A DNA stretch of 64,000 nt from Amycolatopsis sp. WQ 127309 (GTDB lineage Bacteria; Actinomycetota; Actinomycetes; Mycobacteriales; Pseudonocardiaceae), in assembly GCF_023023025.1 (NCBI RefSeq), contig NZ_CP095481.1, positions 1,736,001 through 1,800,000 of the forward strand, given 5' to 3'. Of the stretch, positions 17,269 through 26,697 are shown in pieces. The translations under genes and the position numbers were made by a program. The notes beneath the pieces were generated by a model. That model was not told the origin of the DNA. It worked only from the letters and a program-made list of their open reading frames with translations, and made no database searches. Each line of letters begins with the position of its first letter. Positions within the stretch are counted from its first letter, which is position 1.

Positions 17269-17274
17269 TATAAC
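17269..17274 (+). promoter_or_regulatory. -10 element of a leaderless XPB transcript
   Basis: TATAAC lies 7 nt before the GTG at 17282. No Shine-Dalgarno precedes that GTG. The spacing predicts transcription starting at or next to the start codon, a leaderless mRNA of the kind common in actinobacteria. Confidence 0.45.
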
Positions 17275-17281
17275 AGTAGTT

Positions 17282-18928
17282 GTGACTGATGGCCCGCTGA
17301 TCGTCCAGTCCGACAAGACCGTGCTCCTGGAGGTCGACAACCCCCAGGCCGACGACGCGCGCGTCGCGATCGCGCCGTTCGCCGAGCTCGAACGCGCCCC
17401 GGAGCACGTCCACACCTACCGGATCACGCCGCTGGCCTTGTGGAACGCCCGCGCCGCGGGCCACGACGCCGAGCAGGTCGTCGACGCGCTGACGACGTAC
17501 TCGCGCTTCCCCGTGCCCCAGCCGCTGCTGATCGACGTCGTCGACGTGATGGGCCGCTTCGGGCGGCTGCAGATCGCCAACCACCCCGCGCACGGGCTGG
17601 TGATGTCCACCACCGACCGCGCGGTGCTCACCGAGGTCTCGCGCAACAAGAAGATCAGCCCGATGCTGGGCGCGAAGATCGACGACGACACCGTGCTCGT
17701 CCACCCGTCCGAGCGCGGGCGGCTCAAGCAGGCGCTGCTCAAGGTCGGCTGGCCGGCCGAAGACCTCGCCGGGTACGTCGACGGCGAAGCGCACCCGATC
17801 GCGCTCGACGAGACGGACTGGCAGCTGCGCGACTACCAGCGGATGGCCGCCGAGGCGTTCTGGGCGGGCGGCTCCGGCGTCGTCGTGCTCCCCTGCGGCG
17901 CCGGCAAGACGCTGGTCGGCGCGGCGGCGATGGCGAAAGCGCAGGCCACGACGCTGATCCTGGTGACGAACACCGTCGCCGGGCGGCAGTGGAAGCGCGA
18001 GCTCATCGCGCGGACGTCGCTGACCGAAGAGGAGATCGGCGAGTACTCCGGCGAGAAGAAGGAAGTCCGGCCGGTCACCATCGCGACCTACCAGGTGGTC
18101 ACCCGCAAGACCAAGGGCGAGTACCGGCACCTGGAGCTGTTCGACTCGCGCGACTGGGGCCTGGTCGTCTACGACGAGGTCCACCTGCTGCCCGCGCCGG
18201 TGTTCCGGATGACGGCGGACCTGCAGTCGCGGCGTCGCCTCGGCCTGACGGCGACGCTGGTGCGCGAAGACGGCCGCGAGGGCGACGTCTTCTCGCTGAT
18301 CGGGCCGAAGCGCTACGACGTGCCGTGGCGCGACATCGAGGCGCAGGGCTGGATCGCGCCGGCGGAGTGCACCGAGGTCCGCGTGACGCTGACCGACGCC
18401 GAGCGCCTCGGTTACGCGACGGCCGAGGCCGACGAGCGCTACAAGCTGGCGGCGACGGCGATGACCAAGACGCCCGTGATCAAGTCGATCGTCGCGAAGC
18501 ACGCGGGCGAACCGACCCTGGTCATCGGCGCCTACCTCGACCAGCTGGAGATGCTCGGCGACGAGCTCGACGCGCCGGTGATCCAGGGCTCCACCCGGAA
18601 CAAGGAGCGCGAGGAGCTGTTCGACAAGTTCCGCCGCGGCGAGATCCGCACCCTCGTCGTGTCGAAGGTGGCGAACTTCTCGATCGACCTGCCCGAGGCG
18701 TCGGTGGCGATCCAGATCTCGGGCACGTTCGGCTCCCGGCAGGAGGAAGCCCAGCGGCTCGGCCGGCTCCTGCGGCCCAAGGGCGACGGGCGGCAGGCGC
18801 ACTTCTACTCGATCGTCTCGCGCGACACGGTCGACACGGAGTACGCGGCGCACCGGCAGCGGTTCCTGGCGGAGCAGGGCTACGCCTACCACATCGTCGA
18901 CGCGGACGACCTGCTCCGGCCGCTCTGA
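17282..18928 (+). CDS. XPB/ERCC3-type DNA repair helicase
   Basis: 548-aa superfamily 2 helicase, close to mycobacterial XPB from its first residues (MTDGPLIVQSDKTVLLEV after a GTG start). The N-terminal damage-recognition-like domain (about 1-180) is followed by the helicase core: Walker A LPCGAGKT, DEVH box in VVYDEVHLLP, motif III LTATLVREDG and motif VI QEEAQRLGRLLRP. These enzymes unwind DNA 3' to 5' and are linked to nucleotide excision repair. The gene is divergent from the LppU-like gene with a short shared promoter region. Confidence 0.92.
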   Translation: MTDGPLIVQSDKTVLLEVDNPQADDARVAIAPFAELERAPEHVHTYRITPLALWNARAAGHDAEQVVDALTTYSRFPVPQPLLIDVVDVMGRFGRLQIANHPAHGLVMSTTDRAVLTEVSRNKKISPMLGAKIDDDTVLVHPSERGRLKQALLKVGWPAEDLAGYVDGEAHPIALDETDWQLRDYQRMAAEAFWAGGSGVVVLPCGAGKTLVGAAAMAKAQATTLILVTNTVAGRQWKRELIARTSLTEEEIGEYSGEKKEVRPVTIATYQVVTRKTKGEYRHLELFDSRDWGLVVYDEVHLLPAPVFRMTADLQSRRRLGLTATLVREDGREGDVFSLIGPKRYDVPWRDIEAQGWIAPAECTEVRVTLTDAERLGYATAEADERYKLAATAMTKTPVIKSIVAKHAGEPTLVIGAYLDQLEMLGDELDAPVIQGSTRNKEREELFDKFRRGEIRTLVVSKVANFSIDLPEASVAIQISGTFGSRQEEAQRLGRLLRPKGDGRQAHFYSIVSRDTVDTEYAAHRQRFLAEQGYAYHIVDADDLLRPL

Positions 18929-18931
18929 CGC

Positions 18932-19504
18932 TCAGGGGGCGACCGGCGCGGCGGCCCGCGCCGCCCGGTCGACCTCCGCACACCGCGCCGCCCAGAACGC
19001 CTGGTCGCGCCCGCTGTCCGCCGGCGGCTTGCCGTCCAGGTGCTCACGCAGGATGTCGGCGTGCCCGGCGTGCCGGTTGGTCTCGGTGAGCACGTGCACC
19101 AGGACGTTGAACAGCTTGACGTCCGGCCGCGGCCACCAGGGCACGTGGCCGGGCGCGTCGACGGGCAGCGCCGCGATCGTCGCGTCCGAGTGCGCCCAGA
19201 CACGCCGGTAGCGGCCGATGATCTCCTCGCGCGTCTCGTGCTCGGTCGCCCACATGTCGATACCGCGCCGCTCGAGGTCGTCCCACCGCGGGACGGCGTC
19301 GGGCGACGGCCGGCCGAAGACCTCGCCGAAGTACCGGGCCTCGCCCACCGCCAGGTGCTTGATCAGGCCGAGCAGGGTGGTCCCGGTGGCCGTCAGCGGG
19401 CGCCGGACGTCGTATTCGGACAGCCCGTCGAGCTTCCCGAGCATCTCCTCCCGGATCTCTCGCAGGTCGCTGTGCAGGTAGTCCTTCGCGAAGTCGTCGA
19501 TCAC
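18932..19504 (-). CDS. DinB-fold protein (DUF664)
   Basis: 190-aa four-helix-bundle protein. Metal-ligand histidines typical of the fold are seen in GLIKHLAVGEARYFG, in the middle region and in ETNRHAGHADILREHLDG. Actinobacterial members include thiol-dependent (mycothiol or bacillithiol type) transferases, but the substrate here is unknown. It is convergent with the XPB gene, leaving 3 nt between the stops. Its start faces the SOS-box region of the next gene, so it may share that control. Confidence 0.8.
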   Translation of the reverse strand: MIDDFAKDYLHSDLREIREEMLGKLDGLSEYDVRRPLTATGTTLLGLIKHLAVGEARYFGEVFGRPSPDAVPRWDDLERRGIDMWATEHETREEIIGRYRRVWAHSDATIAALPVDAPGHVPWWPRPDVKLFNVLVHVLTETNRHAGHADILREHLDGKPPADSGRDQAFWAARCAEVDRAARAAAPVAP

Positions 19505-19687
19505 GGGTTCCAGCTTGCCCCAACGGGCGCACCTCGTGCTTTCGGCGGTCGCGGCGTCCTCGTTCGGCCCAGTGGATCGTCACAGGAACAACTTCCGCCA
19601 CAGACGTCTCACTCGGCGCTCTGACCTGCACTTTTCCGGATTCACCCGAACGGATGAGCGGGCCGGACGCTGGAAATTGTCAGACCC

Positions 19688-19703
19688 TCGAACTACTGTT
19701 CGA
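19688..19703. promoter_or_regulatory. LexA (SOS) box 1
   Basis: TCGAACTACTGTTCGA is a perfect match to the actinobacterial LexA site TCGAAC-N4-GTTCGA. It lies 35 bp upstream of the DUF4253 gene start and 184 bp from the divergent DinB gene. Confidence 0.8.
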
Positions 19704-19712
19704 CGAGTACAG

Positions 19713-19728
19713 CCGAACACAAGTTCGA
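19713..19728. promoter_or_regulatory. LexA (SOS) box 2
   Basis: CCGAACACAAGTTCGA matches the LexA site at all but its first base. Its centre is 25 bp from box 1 and its right end reaches the GAGGGG ribosome site of the following gene. Tandem boxes usually mean tight repression. Confidence 0.7.
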
Positions 19729-19737
19729 GGGGACGTC

Positions 19738-20499
19738 ATGACGATCGCACCGCTCCGCCCCGGTACGCCCGCGCCGCCGGTCCAGACCCTGCCACCGGGG
19801 GCGTGGCACGGCCGGCTGTGGGTGTCCGACCTGCCACTGACCCGGCCCGAGCGTTATCTGGGCTGCGTGGCCGAGTTCGAGCGGTCCGGGCTGTGGCCGG
19901 TGCTGATCCCGCACGACCAGCGCTTCGCGGCCAACGGCGAGGACTGGATCGACGACCGCGGCCGGCTCGCCCCGGCCGGCCACCGGGTCGCCTCGGCCGA
20001 CGCGGTGAGCGTGCTCGACCGCTGGTGGGACGGCTCCTGCTGTGACGGCGCCTGCCTGCGCCCCTTCGGCGCGAAGTTCCCCGGACTGGCCAAACGCAGC
20101 CCGCGCCGGTCCGACCCGCTGGCCGAGGCGGGCAACACGGGCTCGATCCTGGCCACCCGCGCCCCGCACCGGCTCGGCCTGGTCCAGACCGAGCGGCCCG
20201 CGGACATCCCGGCCCTGCTGGGCTGGACGGGCATGATCAAGTGCACCGACCAGGTCGCCGAGCTGTCGGCGGTGCTGCGCAGCTGGGAGGAGCGGTTCGG
20301 AGCGACGCTGGTGGTGCTGGGCTTCGACGCGATCGAGCTGTCGGTGTCGGCCCCACCCCGCAACCAGGCGAGGGCGCTGTCGGTGGCGGCGGAGCACCGG
20401 GCGTTCAGCCTGCCGACGTTCGCGGCCCAGCCGGGCAACCTGCGCGAGTACGCGTCGGACCTGGTGCAGGCCCGGCACTGGCGGTTCTCCTGGGCGTGA
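19738..20499 (+). CDS. DUF4253 domain protein under predicted SOS control
   Basis: 253-aa soluble protein, ATG start with GAGGGGA upstream. The C-terminal 110 residues form the DUF4253 domain, recognisable from VVLGFDAIELSVSAPP, AVAAEHRAF-like and LREYASDLVQARHWRF segments. The N-terminal half carries WHGRLWVSDLPLTRPERYL and a CCDGAC cysteine cluster near residue 102. The domain has no known activity. Two LexA boxes directly upstream predict induction by DNA damage. Confidence 0.75.
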   Translation: MTIAPLRPGTPAPPVQTLPPGAWHGRLWVSDLPLTRPERYLGCVAEFERSGLWPVLIPHDQRFAANGEDWIDDRGRLAPAGHRVASADAVSVLDRWWDGSCCDGACLRPFGAKFPGLAKRSPRRSDPLAEAGNTGSILATRAPHRLGLVQTERPADIPALLGWTGMIKCTDQVAELSAVLRSWEERFGATLVVLGFDAIELSVSAPPRNQARALSVAAEHRAFSLPTFAAQPGNLREYASDLVQARHWRFSWA

Positions 20500-20770
20500 A
20501 ACCGAGCAGCGGCAACCGTTCCGGGCGTCTCGCCGCCGGATCCTCGTCGCCGCGGGCCGCGCGCCGCCCACTGCGTCCCGTGGCCTGCGGATGCGGCGCG
20601 GGTGCCCGGCGCGGGGCGGCGCGATGAGCAAGCGCGTCAAAGGCCCGGTGAGACGGCCGTCCACGAAGTTGGGCCAGCTGTCCCGGCCGGCGGTCCACCG
20701 GTCCGGACGGTGGCCGCTCGGGCGCGTTTGGGCGTCCCGGCGAACGGGCATCACGCACCGCGGGAAGGCG

Positions 20771-21628
20771 GTGAGAACGATCGCCGAAATCCGGATCGGG
20801 ACATCGGGGTGGCGCTACCCGCCGTGGCGCGGTGACTTCTACCCGCCGGGCCTGGCGCAGCGCCGCGAGCTCGAATACCTGTCGCGGCAGCTGAACGCGG
20901 TCGAGCTCAACGGCTCGTTCTACTCGCTGCAGCGCCCGGAGCGCTTCCGCGCGTGGTTCGACGAGACGCCGTCGGACTTCCTCTTCGCGGTGAAGGGCGG
21001 CCGCTTCATCACGCACATGAAGCAGCTGCGCGACGTCGAGACGTCGCTGGCCAACTTTTACGCGTCCGGCGTCCTCGCACTAGGCGCGAAGCTGGGGCCG
21101 TTCCTCTGGCAGCTGCCACCGAGGCTCACGTTCGACCCGGACCGCCTAGCGACCTTCTTCGCCCTCCTCCCACGCACCACAACGGACGCGGCCGAGCTGG
21201 CGACGAAGCACGACGACAAGCTGAAGGCGAAGCCGTACTTGGAGGCCGGGGAACGAAGGCCGTTGCGGCACGCGCTGGAGGTCCGCCACCCGAGCTTCGC
21301 GGAGCCCACGGCGAAGAAGCTGCTGCGGGACCACGGGATCGCCCTGGTGGTCGCCGACACGGCGGGAAAGTGGCCGTTCATCGAAGACCAGACCGCCGGC
21401 TTCACCTACGTCCGCCTGCACGGCGCCGAGGAGCTGTACGTCAGCGGCTACTCGGACCAGGCCCTGCGCGAGTGGGCAGCAAAGATCCGCACCTGGCACG
21501 CCGACGGCAAGCGAGACGTCCACGTCTACTTCGACAACGACGCCAAAGTGGAGGCCCCACGCAACGCGCAGGCCCTGGCCGACATGCTGGGCGTCGAGCC
21601 CGCGAACAAGACAGTGAGTGGACAGTGA
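20771..21628 (+). CDS. DUF72 family TIM-barrel protein
   Basis: 285-aa soluble protein with the DUF72 signature: IRIGTSGWRYPPWRGDFYP at the N-terminus, LNAVELNGSFYSLQRPERF, FAVKGGRFITHMKQL, FLWQLPP, ALEVRHPSF and FTYVRLHG, ending with the VHVYFDNDAK motif. The reaction is unknown. The GTG at 20771 places the conserved start close to the N-terminus; an in-frame ATG at 20624 would add 49 basic residues of low plausibility. It is a stand-alone gene followed by a long repeat region. Confidence 0.82.
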   Translation: MRTIAEIRIGTSGWRYPPWRGDFYPPGLAQRRELEYLSRQLNAVELNGSFYSLQRPERFRAWFDETPSDFLFAVKGGRFITHMKQLRDVETSLANFYASGVLALGAKLGPFLWQLPPRLTFDPDRLATFFALLPRTTTDAAELATKHDDKLKAKPYLEAGERRPLRHALEVRHPSFAEPTAKKLLRDHGIALVVADTAGKWPFIEDQTAGFTYVRLHGAEELYVSGYSDQALREWAAKIRTWHADGKRDVHVYFDNDAKVEAPRNAQALADMLGVEPANKTVSGQ

Positions 21629-22000
21629 GCGCCCCGGTCTTGGATGACAAAGCGGGCGGGACCGCCTCGCGTGCCGCGACTGGGGGTCAGCACGCGAGCG
21701 GTCCGCCGCACGCGCACAGCCACTCGGCCGTCACCACCACGAACCGCACCGAGCAGGTCCCGCCGCGAGCAGCCACAACCCACGCCGCTCGCTGACCACT
21801 CACCCTCGCACGGGCATCCGCATCCACAGAGCCCTCGCCAAGCAGCGGCCTCCCACGCCAGGCAAGAGCCGGTCGCTCGCAGAACTCGGCCGCGCAGTGG
21901 CCCCGCGCGCAGACTTGCACCGCCTTAGCCGAGGAGAACCCCACCAAGCAGGTGAAGCCGGCCAAGGACCCCGCGCAACGCATCGATAGCGCACGGGCCC
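21629..22000. other. gene-free flank of the repeat region
   Basis: No gene with support is seen. Proline-, serine- and arginine-rich open frames exist in several frames, as expected of C-rich DNA. The strand is strongly C-rich from about 21700, like the repeats that follow. Confidence 0.45.
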
Positions 22001-22790
22001 CGCCACCACCGGCCACCGAGCCGCTCTCGCAACCACAAAGCCTCGCCCGACCGGCCGCATCACGACCAGACACCGAGCCGCCGCCGAGCCTCGCCCATCA
22101 GCAGCGCCGCCATCGGGCCGCTGCCGCAACCACAGAGCCTCGCCGACCCGACCCGCATCGCCACCAGACACCAAGCCGCCGCAACCACCGAGCCTCACCC
22201 ACTCGATCGCATCGCCACCAGACACCGAACCGCCACCGCAGAACCCCACCCGACCGCGCCGCCACAAGACACCAAGTCGCTACTGCAACCACAGACCCTC
22301 ACCCAGCCAGCCGCATCGCCACCGGCTACCGAGCCGCTCTCGCAACCACAGACCCTCACCCAGCCGACCGCGCCGCCACCAGGCTCCGAGGCTTCGCCGC
22401 GGCGGAGCCTCGCCCGACCGCATCGCCACCGGCCGTGGAGCCGCTCTCGCAACCACAAAGCCTCACCCGACCGACCGCGCCGCCACCAGGCTCCGAGTCG
22501 CCGCTGCCGCAGCGCCTCGCCCGACCGCGTCGCCACCGGCCGTGGAGCGGCTTTCGCAACCACCGAATCTCACCCGACCGGCTGCGCTGCCACCAGACAT
22601 CGAGGCGCCGCCGAGTCTTACCCACCCGACCCCATCGCCAGCAGACACCGAGCCGCCGCCGCGGAGCCTCGCCCGACCGCATCGCCACCGGCCACCGAGC
22701 CACTCTCGCAACCACAGAATCTCGCCCACCCGGCCGCGCCACCACCAGCCACCAAGCCGCCGCCAGAACCTCACCCACCCAGCGACCCCC
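22001..22790. repeat. degenerate ~50-bp tandem repeat array, about 15 units
   Basis: About 15 head-to-tail units of 47-58 bp can be aligned by eye. Each runs from a CGCATCGCCACC-like start through AGACACCGAGCCGCCGCC or GGCCACCGAGCCGCTCTCG to CAACCACAGAGCCTCACCC. Two sub-types alternate: one with CTCGCAACCACA, one shorter without it. Unit lengths are not multiples of three, so the array is unlikely to encode protein although long open frames cross it on both strands. No spacers occur, so this is not CRISPR. It lies between DUF72 and the AfsR-like gene, both of which read towards it. Confidence 0.75.
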
Positions 22791-22801
22791 GCCGAAGTGC
22801 C

Positions 22802-25591
22802 TCAGCTCGGCGTGCCCACCAGTGCTGCCAGCTTGGCTCGTACGTCGTCCGCGTCCGGGTGGCCCAGCTCTGTCAGCAGCCGTACCGATCGGACCCAGCA
22901 CTCCCGGGCCAGTGCCCCGTCTCCGTGCCTCAGGTGGATCGTGCCCAGCTGGGACAGCACGTCCGCGGCCTCGTAGTGCTCGCCCATGGTGAAGAACATC
23001 TCCACCGATTCGCTGATGCACGCGATGCCCTCGGCGAGCCGGCCCAGGCCGAGCAGGGCCAGGCCTCGCGTGTGCTGCGTGAACCGGGTGTCGACCGGGT
23101 GGCCGTCCGGGCCCGGGATCGCCAGGGCCGCGTCGGCCAGTTCCAGGGCCTGCTCGTGGTCGCCCATCGACGTGCAGATGTCGCCCAGTGCCCGCAGCAC
23201 GCTCGCCTCGAACGCGCCCATTCCCAGCTCGCGGACGATCTCCAGCGCTCGCATGCCGTGCTCGTACGCGCCGGTGTAGTCGGCCAGGTTGTGCGCCGCC
23301 AGCGCCAGGTTGTACTGCGCCCGCGCTTCGCCCTCCCGCGCGCCCAGTTCGCGCTGGATCGCCAGCACCCGTTCCAGGTAGTGCCGCGACTCGTCGTACT
23401 GCCGCACCACGCCGTTGACCACGCCGAGTCCACTGAGGATGCCCGCCTCGCCCGGGCGGTGGCCGCCGTCCCGCGCGGCTTCCAGTGCCACGCCGAACAC
23501 CGAACGCCAGTCGTCCAGCCGCGAGCGCGTCCCGAAATAACTCTGCAGCAGCCAGGCGAGCTTCCAGCAGACGTCGTCGCGCCGCCGGCGCCGGGCCAGG
23601 TGCACCGCGGCGATCAGGTTGCCGGCCTCTTCGTCGAACCAGTCGAGCGCGTCGTGGTACTCGGCGAACGCCGAGCCGTCGAGACCGTCCAGCTCCAGCA
23701 GCCGGTAGTACCGCTCGGGCCGCATCCGCCGGGACGCGTTGAACGCCGTCGCCAGGTACCAGCCGAGCAGCCGGTCGAGTGCGGCGTCGCGCTCCTCCGC
23801 GGTATCGACCTGCTCCGCGGCTTCGCCCGCGTACGCGCGGATCAGGTCGTGGAACTGGTAGCGGCCCGGCCGCGGCTGGGCGAGCAGGTGCGCGGCCGCC
23901 AGCGTCGTGAGCACCGGCCGGGTCCGCGTCAGGTCCAGACCGGCGACGGCGGCCGCCGCGGGCACGCTGAAGTCGACGCCGGTGGACAGCCCGAGCAGCC
24001 GCAGCAACCGCGCCGCCGACGGCTCGAGTGCCTGGTAGGAGTACGAAAACACCGAACGGATGTTGGTGCCGTCGCCGTCGGCGAGGTCGAACGAGCCGAG
24101 CAGGTCGTGCTCGCTTTCGAGGGAGTCGACGAACTCGTCGAGCGGCAGGCCGGGGAACTGCGCCGCCCGCACGGCGAGGATCCGGATCGCCAGCGGCAGC
24201 CCGCCGCAGTACCGCACGAACCGTTCGGTCGCCGCCGGGTCGCGCGCCACCCGTTCGAGGCCGATCGTGGACGCGAGCAGCTCGACCGCGTCCTCCGCGC
24301 CGAGCTCCGCCAGCGCGACGCGCCGGGCGCCGTGCGTCGCGACCAGCGCCCGCAGCTGCCAGCGGCTGGTGACCAGGACCAGGCAGCCCGGCCCGGGCAG
24401 CAGCGGCCGCACCTGCTCGGTGCGGTTGGCGTTGTCGAGGACGATCAGCAGCCGCCGCCCCGCGGTGTGCGTCCGCCAGCTCGCCGCGCGGCCGTCGAGG
24501 TCGGCCGGGATCTGCTCGCACGGCACGCCGAGCGCGGTGAGCATCGCCTCCAGCGCCGCCGCCGGCTCGACCGGCTCGCCGGGCCCGTACCCCCGCAGGT
24601 TGAGGTGGATCTGCCCGCCGGGGAAACGATCGGCGATCTCGTGCGCGAAGTGCACCGCGAGCGTCGTCTTGCCGATGCCGCCCATGCCTTCGACGGACGC
24701 GATGGGCGTCGACGCGTCGGCGTCGAGCGCCTCGGGCAGCAGCGCGTGCAACGCCTTGAGGTCGCTCTCGCGGCCGGCGAACGTCCGCGGGTCGGCGGGC
24801 AGCTGGTGCGGCACCAGCGGTTCGACGCCGAGGCGGTAGCGCGCGGGTTCGGCGTCGTCGGTGCCGGTGAGGATCGCCTGCCGGGTGCGCTGCAGCGACG
24901 GGCCGGGGTCCAGCCCGAGCTCGTCGGCCAGCACCCCGCTGATCCGGCGGTGGACGTCCAGCGCCTCGGCCTGGCGGCCCGACCGGTAGAGCGCGACCAT
25001 CAGCTGTTCGTGCAGCCGCTCGCGCAACGGGTTTTCCCTGGTCAGCCGGGTCAGTTCGGGGACGACGGTGCCGTACTCGCCGGCTTCGAGCAGCGCGTCG
25101 GCCCACAGTTCGCGCACGCGCAGGCGTTCTTCGGCGAGCTGCCCGGCTTCGTCGCGGTGCAGCGCGTCGGACTCGACGTTCAGCAGTGCCGCGCCACGCC
25201 ACTGCGCCAGCGCGTCGGCGAAGTGCGCCGCCGCCTGCCGGCTTTCGCCGCCGTCCAGCGCCGCCTGGCCCCGCGCGGCGAGCGCGCGGAACCGGGACAG
25301 GTCGAGCAGGTCGTCGTCGACCTCGATCAGGTAGCCGCCGCTTTCGGTGCGGATCGAGACCTGGTCGCCGAGGGCGCGGCGCAGGCGCAGCACGTACGTC
25401 TGGAGCGCGCCCTTGGACCGGCGGCGGTCGTCGTTCCACAGCCACCGGCCCAGCTCGTCGACCGGCACGACGCGGTTGGCGCGCAGCAGCAGCCCGGCCA
25501 GCACGATCAGCGGCCGGCTCCCCCCGAGTGGCACCGGGCGGCCGTCGGCCGTGACCTCGGCCGGGCCCAGCAGGCGGAAATCGAGGACCAC
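22802..25591 (-). CDS. AfsR/SARP family transcriptional regulator (BTAD, NB-ARC, TPR)
   Basis: 929-aa cytoplasmic regulator from the GTG at 25591. A winged-helix OmpR-type DNA-binding domain (about 1-90, LLGPAEVTADGRPV to LRRALG) is followed by a bacterial transcriptional activator domain (about 95-240). Next is an NTPase with Walker A GMGGIGKTTLAVHFA (near 310) and the NB-ARC motifs LLIVLDNA and GLPLAIRILA, then a TPR region. Such proteins activate secondary metabolism or development genes. An upstream ATG at 25654 would add 21 residues, run almost into the divergent menC start and lacks a ribosome site. The 3' end borders the repeat array. Confidence 0.85.
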   Translation of the reverse strand: MVLDFRLLGPAEVTADGRPVPLGGSRPLIVLAGLLLRANRVVPVDELGRWLWNDDRRRSKGALQTYVLRLRRALGDQVSIRTESGGYLIEVDDDLLDLSRFRALAARGQAALDGGESRQAAAHFADALAQWRGAALLNVESDALHRDEAGQLAEERLRVRELWADALLEAGEYGTVVPELTRLTRENPLRERLHEQLMVALYRSGRQAEALDVHRRISGVLADELGLDPGPSLQRTRQAILTGTDDAEPARYRLGVEPLVPHQLPADPRTFAGRESDLKALHALLPEALDADASTPIASVEGMGGIGKTTLAVHFAHEIADRFPGGQIHLNLRGYGPGEPVEPAAALEAMLTALGVPCEQIPADLDGRAASWRTHTAGRRLLIVLDNANRTEQVRPLLPGPGCLVLVTSRWQLRALVATHGARRVALAELGAEDAVELLASTIGLERVARDPAATERFVRYCGGLPLAIRILAVRAAQFPGLPLDEFVDSLESEHDLLGSFDLADGDGTNIRSVFSYSYQALEPSAARLLRLLGLSTGVDFSVPAAAAVAGLDLTRTRPVLTTLAAAHLLAQPRPGRYQFHDLIRAYAGEAAEQVDTAEERDAALDRLLGWYLATAFNASRRMRPERYYRLLELDGLDGSAFAEYHDALDWFDEEAGNLIAAVHLARRRRRDDVCWKLAWLLQSYFGTRSRLDDWRSVFGVALEAARDGGHRPGEAGILSGLGVVNGVVRQYDESRHYLERVLAIQRELGAREGEARAQYNLALAAHNLADYTGAYEHGMRALEIVRELGMGAFEASVLRALGDICTSMGDHEQALELADAALAIPGPDGHPVDTRFTQHTRGLALLGLGRLAEGIACISESVEMFFTMGEHYEAADVLSQLGTIHLRHGDGALARECWVRSVRLLTELGHPDADDVRAKLAALVGTPS

Positions 25592-25665
25592 CGGCCCATT
25601 CTGTCCGGAAACGCGCAGATCGGCACCCGATCGCGAAACGCGGGACGGTGGCATGATCGGCGTCG

Positions 25666-26598
25666 ATGAAGGTGTACGCGATTCCCCTGCGCAACCGCTT
25701 CCGCGGCATCACGGTCCGTGAGGGCGTGCTGCTGCCCGGCCCGGCGGGCTGGGGCGAGTTCTGCCCGTTCGCCGACTACTCGGACGCCGAGAGCCTGCCG
25801 TGGCTGCACGCGGCCGTCGAAGCCAGCGAAACGGGCTGGCCGGCGCCGGTCCGCGACCGCGTCGAGGTGAACACGACGGTGCCGGTGGTCGGCCCGGAGA
25901 AGGCGTACGAACTGGTCAGCGCGTCCGGCTGCCGCACGGCCAAGGTGAAGGTCGCGGACCCCCGCTCGTCACTGGCCGACGACTGCGCCCGGGTGGAGGC
26001 GGTCCGCGACGCGCTCGGCCCCGGCGGCGCGATCCGCGTCGACGCCAACACGGCGTGGGACGTCGACACCGCGGTCCGCGCGATCGCCGACCTCGACAAG
26101 GCGGCGGGCGGCCTGGAGTACGCGGAACAGCCGTGCCCGACGATCGACGACCTCGCCGCGGTACGCCGCCGGGTGTCGGTCCGCATCGCCGCGGACGAGT
26201 CGATCCGCCGCGCGGAGGATCCGCTGAAGGTCGCGGTCGCCGGCGCGGCGGACATCGCGGTGCTGAAGGTCTCCCCCCTCGGCGGCGTCCGCCGGGCCCT
26301 GGAGGTCGCCGAGGCGTGCGGCTTGCCGTGCGTGGTCTCGTCGGCGGTGGAGACGAGCGTCGGCCTGGCCGCCGGCTTGGCCCTGGCCGGCGCCCTCCCG
26401 GAGCTGGAGTTCGCGTGCGGCCTGGGCACGATCTCGTTGCTGGAAGGCGACGTCTGCGCGGACTCACTGTCCCCTGTGGACGGTTACCTCCCGGTCCTGC
26501 GCAAGCCCCCGGAGCCGACGGAGGCCTACGCGGCCTCGGCCGACGTCCAAGCCGCGTGGGAAGGCCGGCTGGCGAGAGTCCGCGGCCTGCTGCCCTGA
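25666..26598 (+). CDS. menC: o-succinylbenzoate synthase
   Basis: 310-aa enolase-superfamily enzyme that dehydrates SHCHC to o-succinylbenzoate in menaquinone synthesis. It shows the catalytic pattern AKVKVAD (Lys pair), RVDANTAW and EYAEQPCPT and AADES (metal ligands D, E, D), and VLKVSPLGG (second catalytic Lys). Length and short N-terminal domain fit actinobacterial MenC. No other men gene is close. It is divergent from the AfsR-like gene. Some relatives have N-acylamino-acid racemase activity, which sequence alone cannot exclude. Confidence 0.88.
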   Translation: MKVYAIPLRNRFRGITVREGVLLPGPAGWGEFCPFADYSDAESLPWLHAAVEASETGWPAPVRDRVEVNTTVPVVGPEKAYELVSASGCRTAKVKVADPRSSLADDCARVEAVRDALGPGGAIRVDANTAWDVDTAVRAIADLDKAAGGLEYAEQPCPTIDDLAAVRRRVSVRIAADESIRRAEDPLKVAVAGAADIAVLKVSPLGGVRRALEVAEACGLPCVVSSAVETSVGLAAGLALAGALPELEFACGLGTISLLEGDVCADSLSPVDGYLPVLRKPPEPTEAYAASADVQAAWEGRLARVRGLLP

Positions 26599-26697
26599 CG
26601 ACCGTCGCGCGTCCGGGTTTCCCCGAGGCCGAGTTCAGGGTCCGGATCCGGGCCCTTCCCGATGTGGGCAGGGCCGCCGCCGGGCGAACATTGGTGC

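Noticed and set aside
22001..22790. CRISPR array
   Set aside because: Repeats are contiguous, degenerate and variable in length, with no unique spacers and no cas genes.
21952..22992. Proline/arginine-rich protein on the plus strand over the repeats
   Set aside because: Unit lengths are not multiples of three, so the repeat is not kept at protein level, and it runs into the AfsR-like gene antisense.
22356..25712. Long open frame extending the AfsR-like region through the repeat array
   Set aside because: It is in a different frame from the real gene at 22802-25591, has no domain match, and is open only because of base composition.
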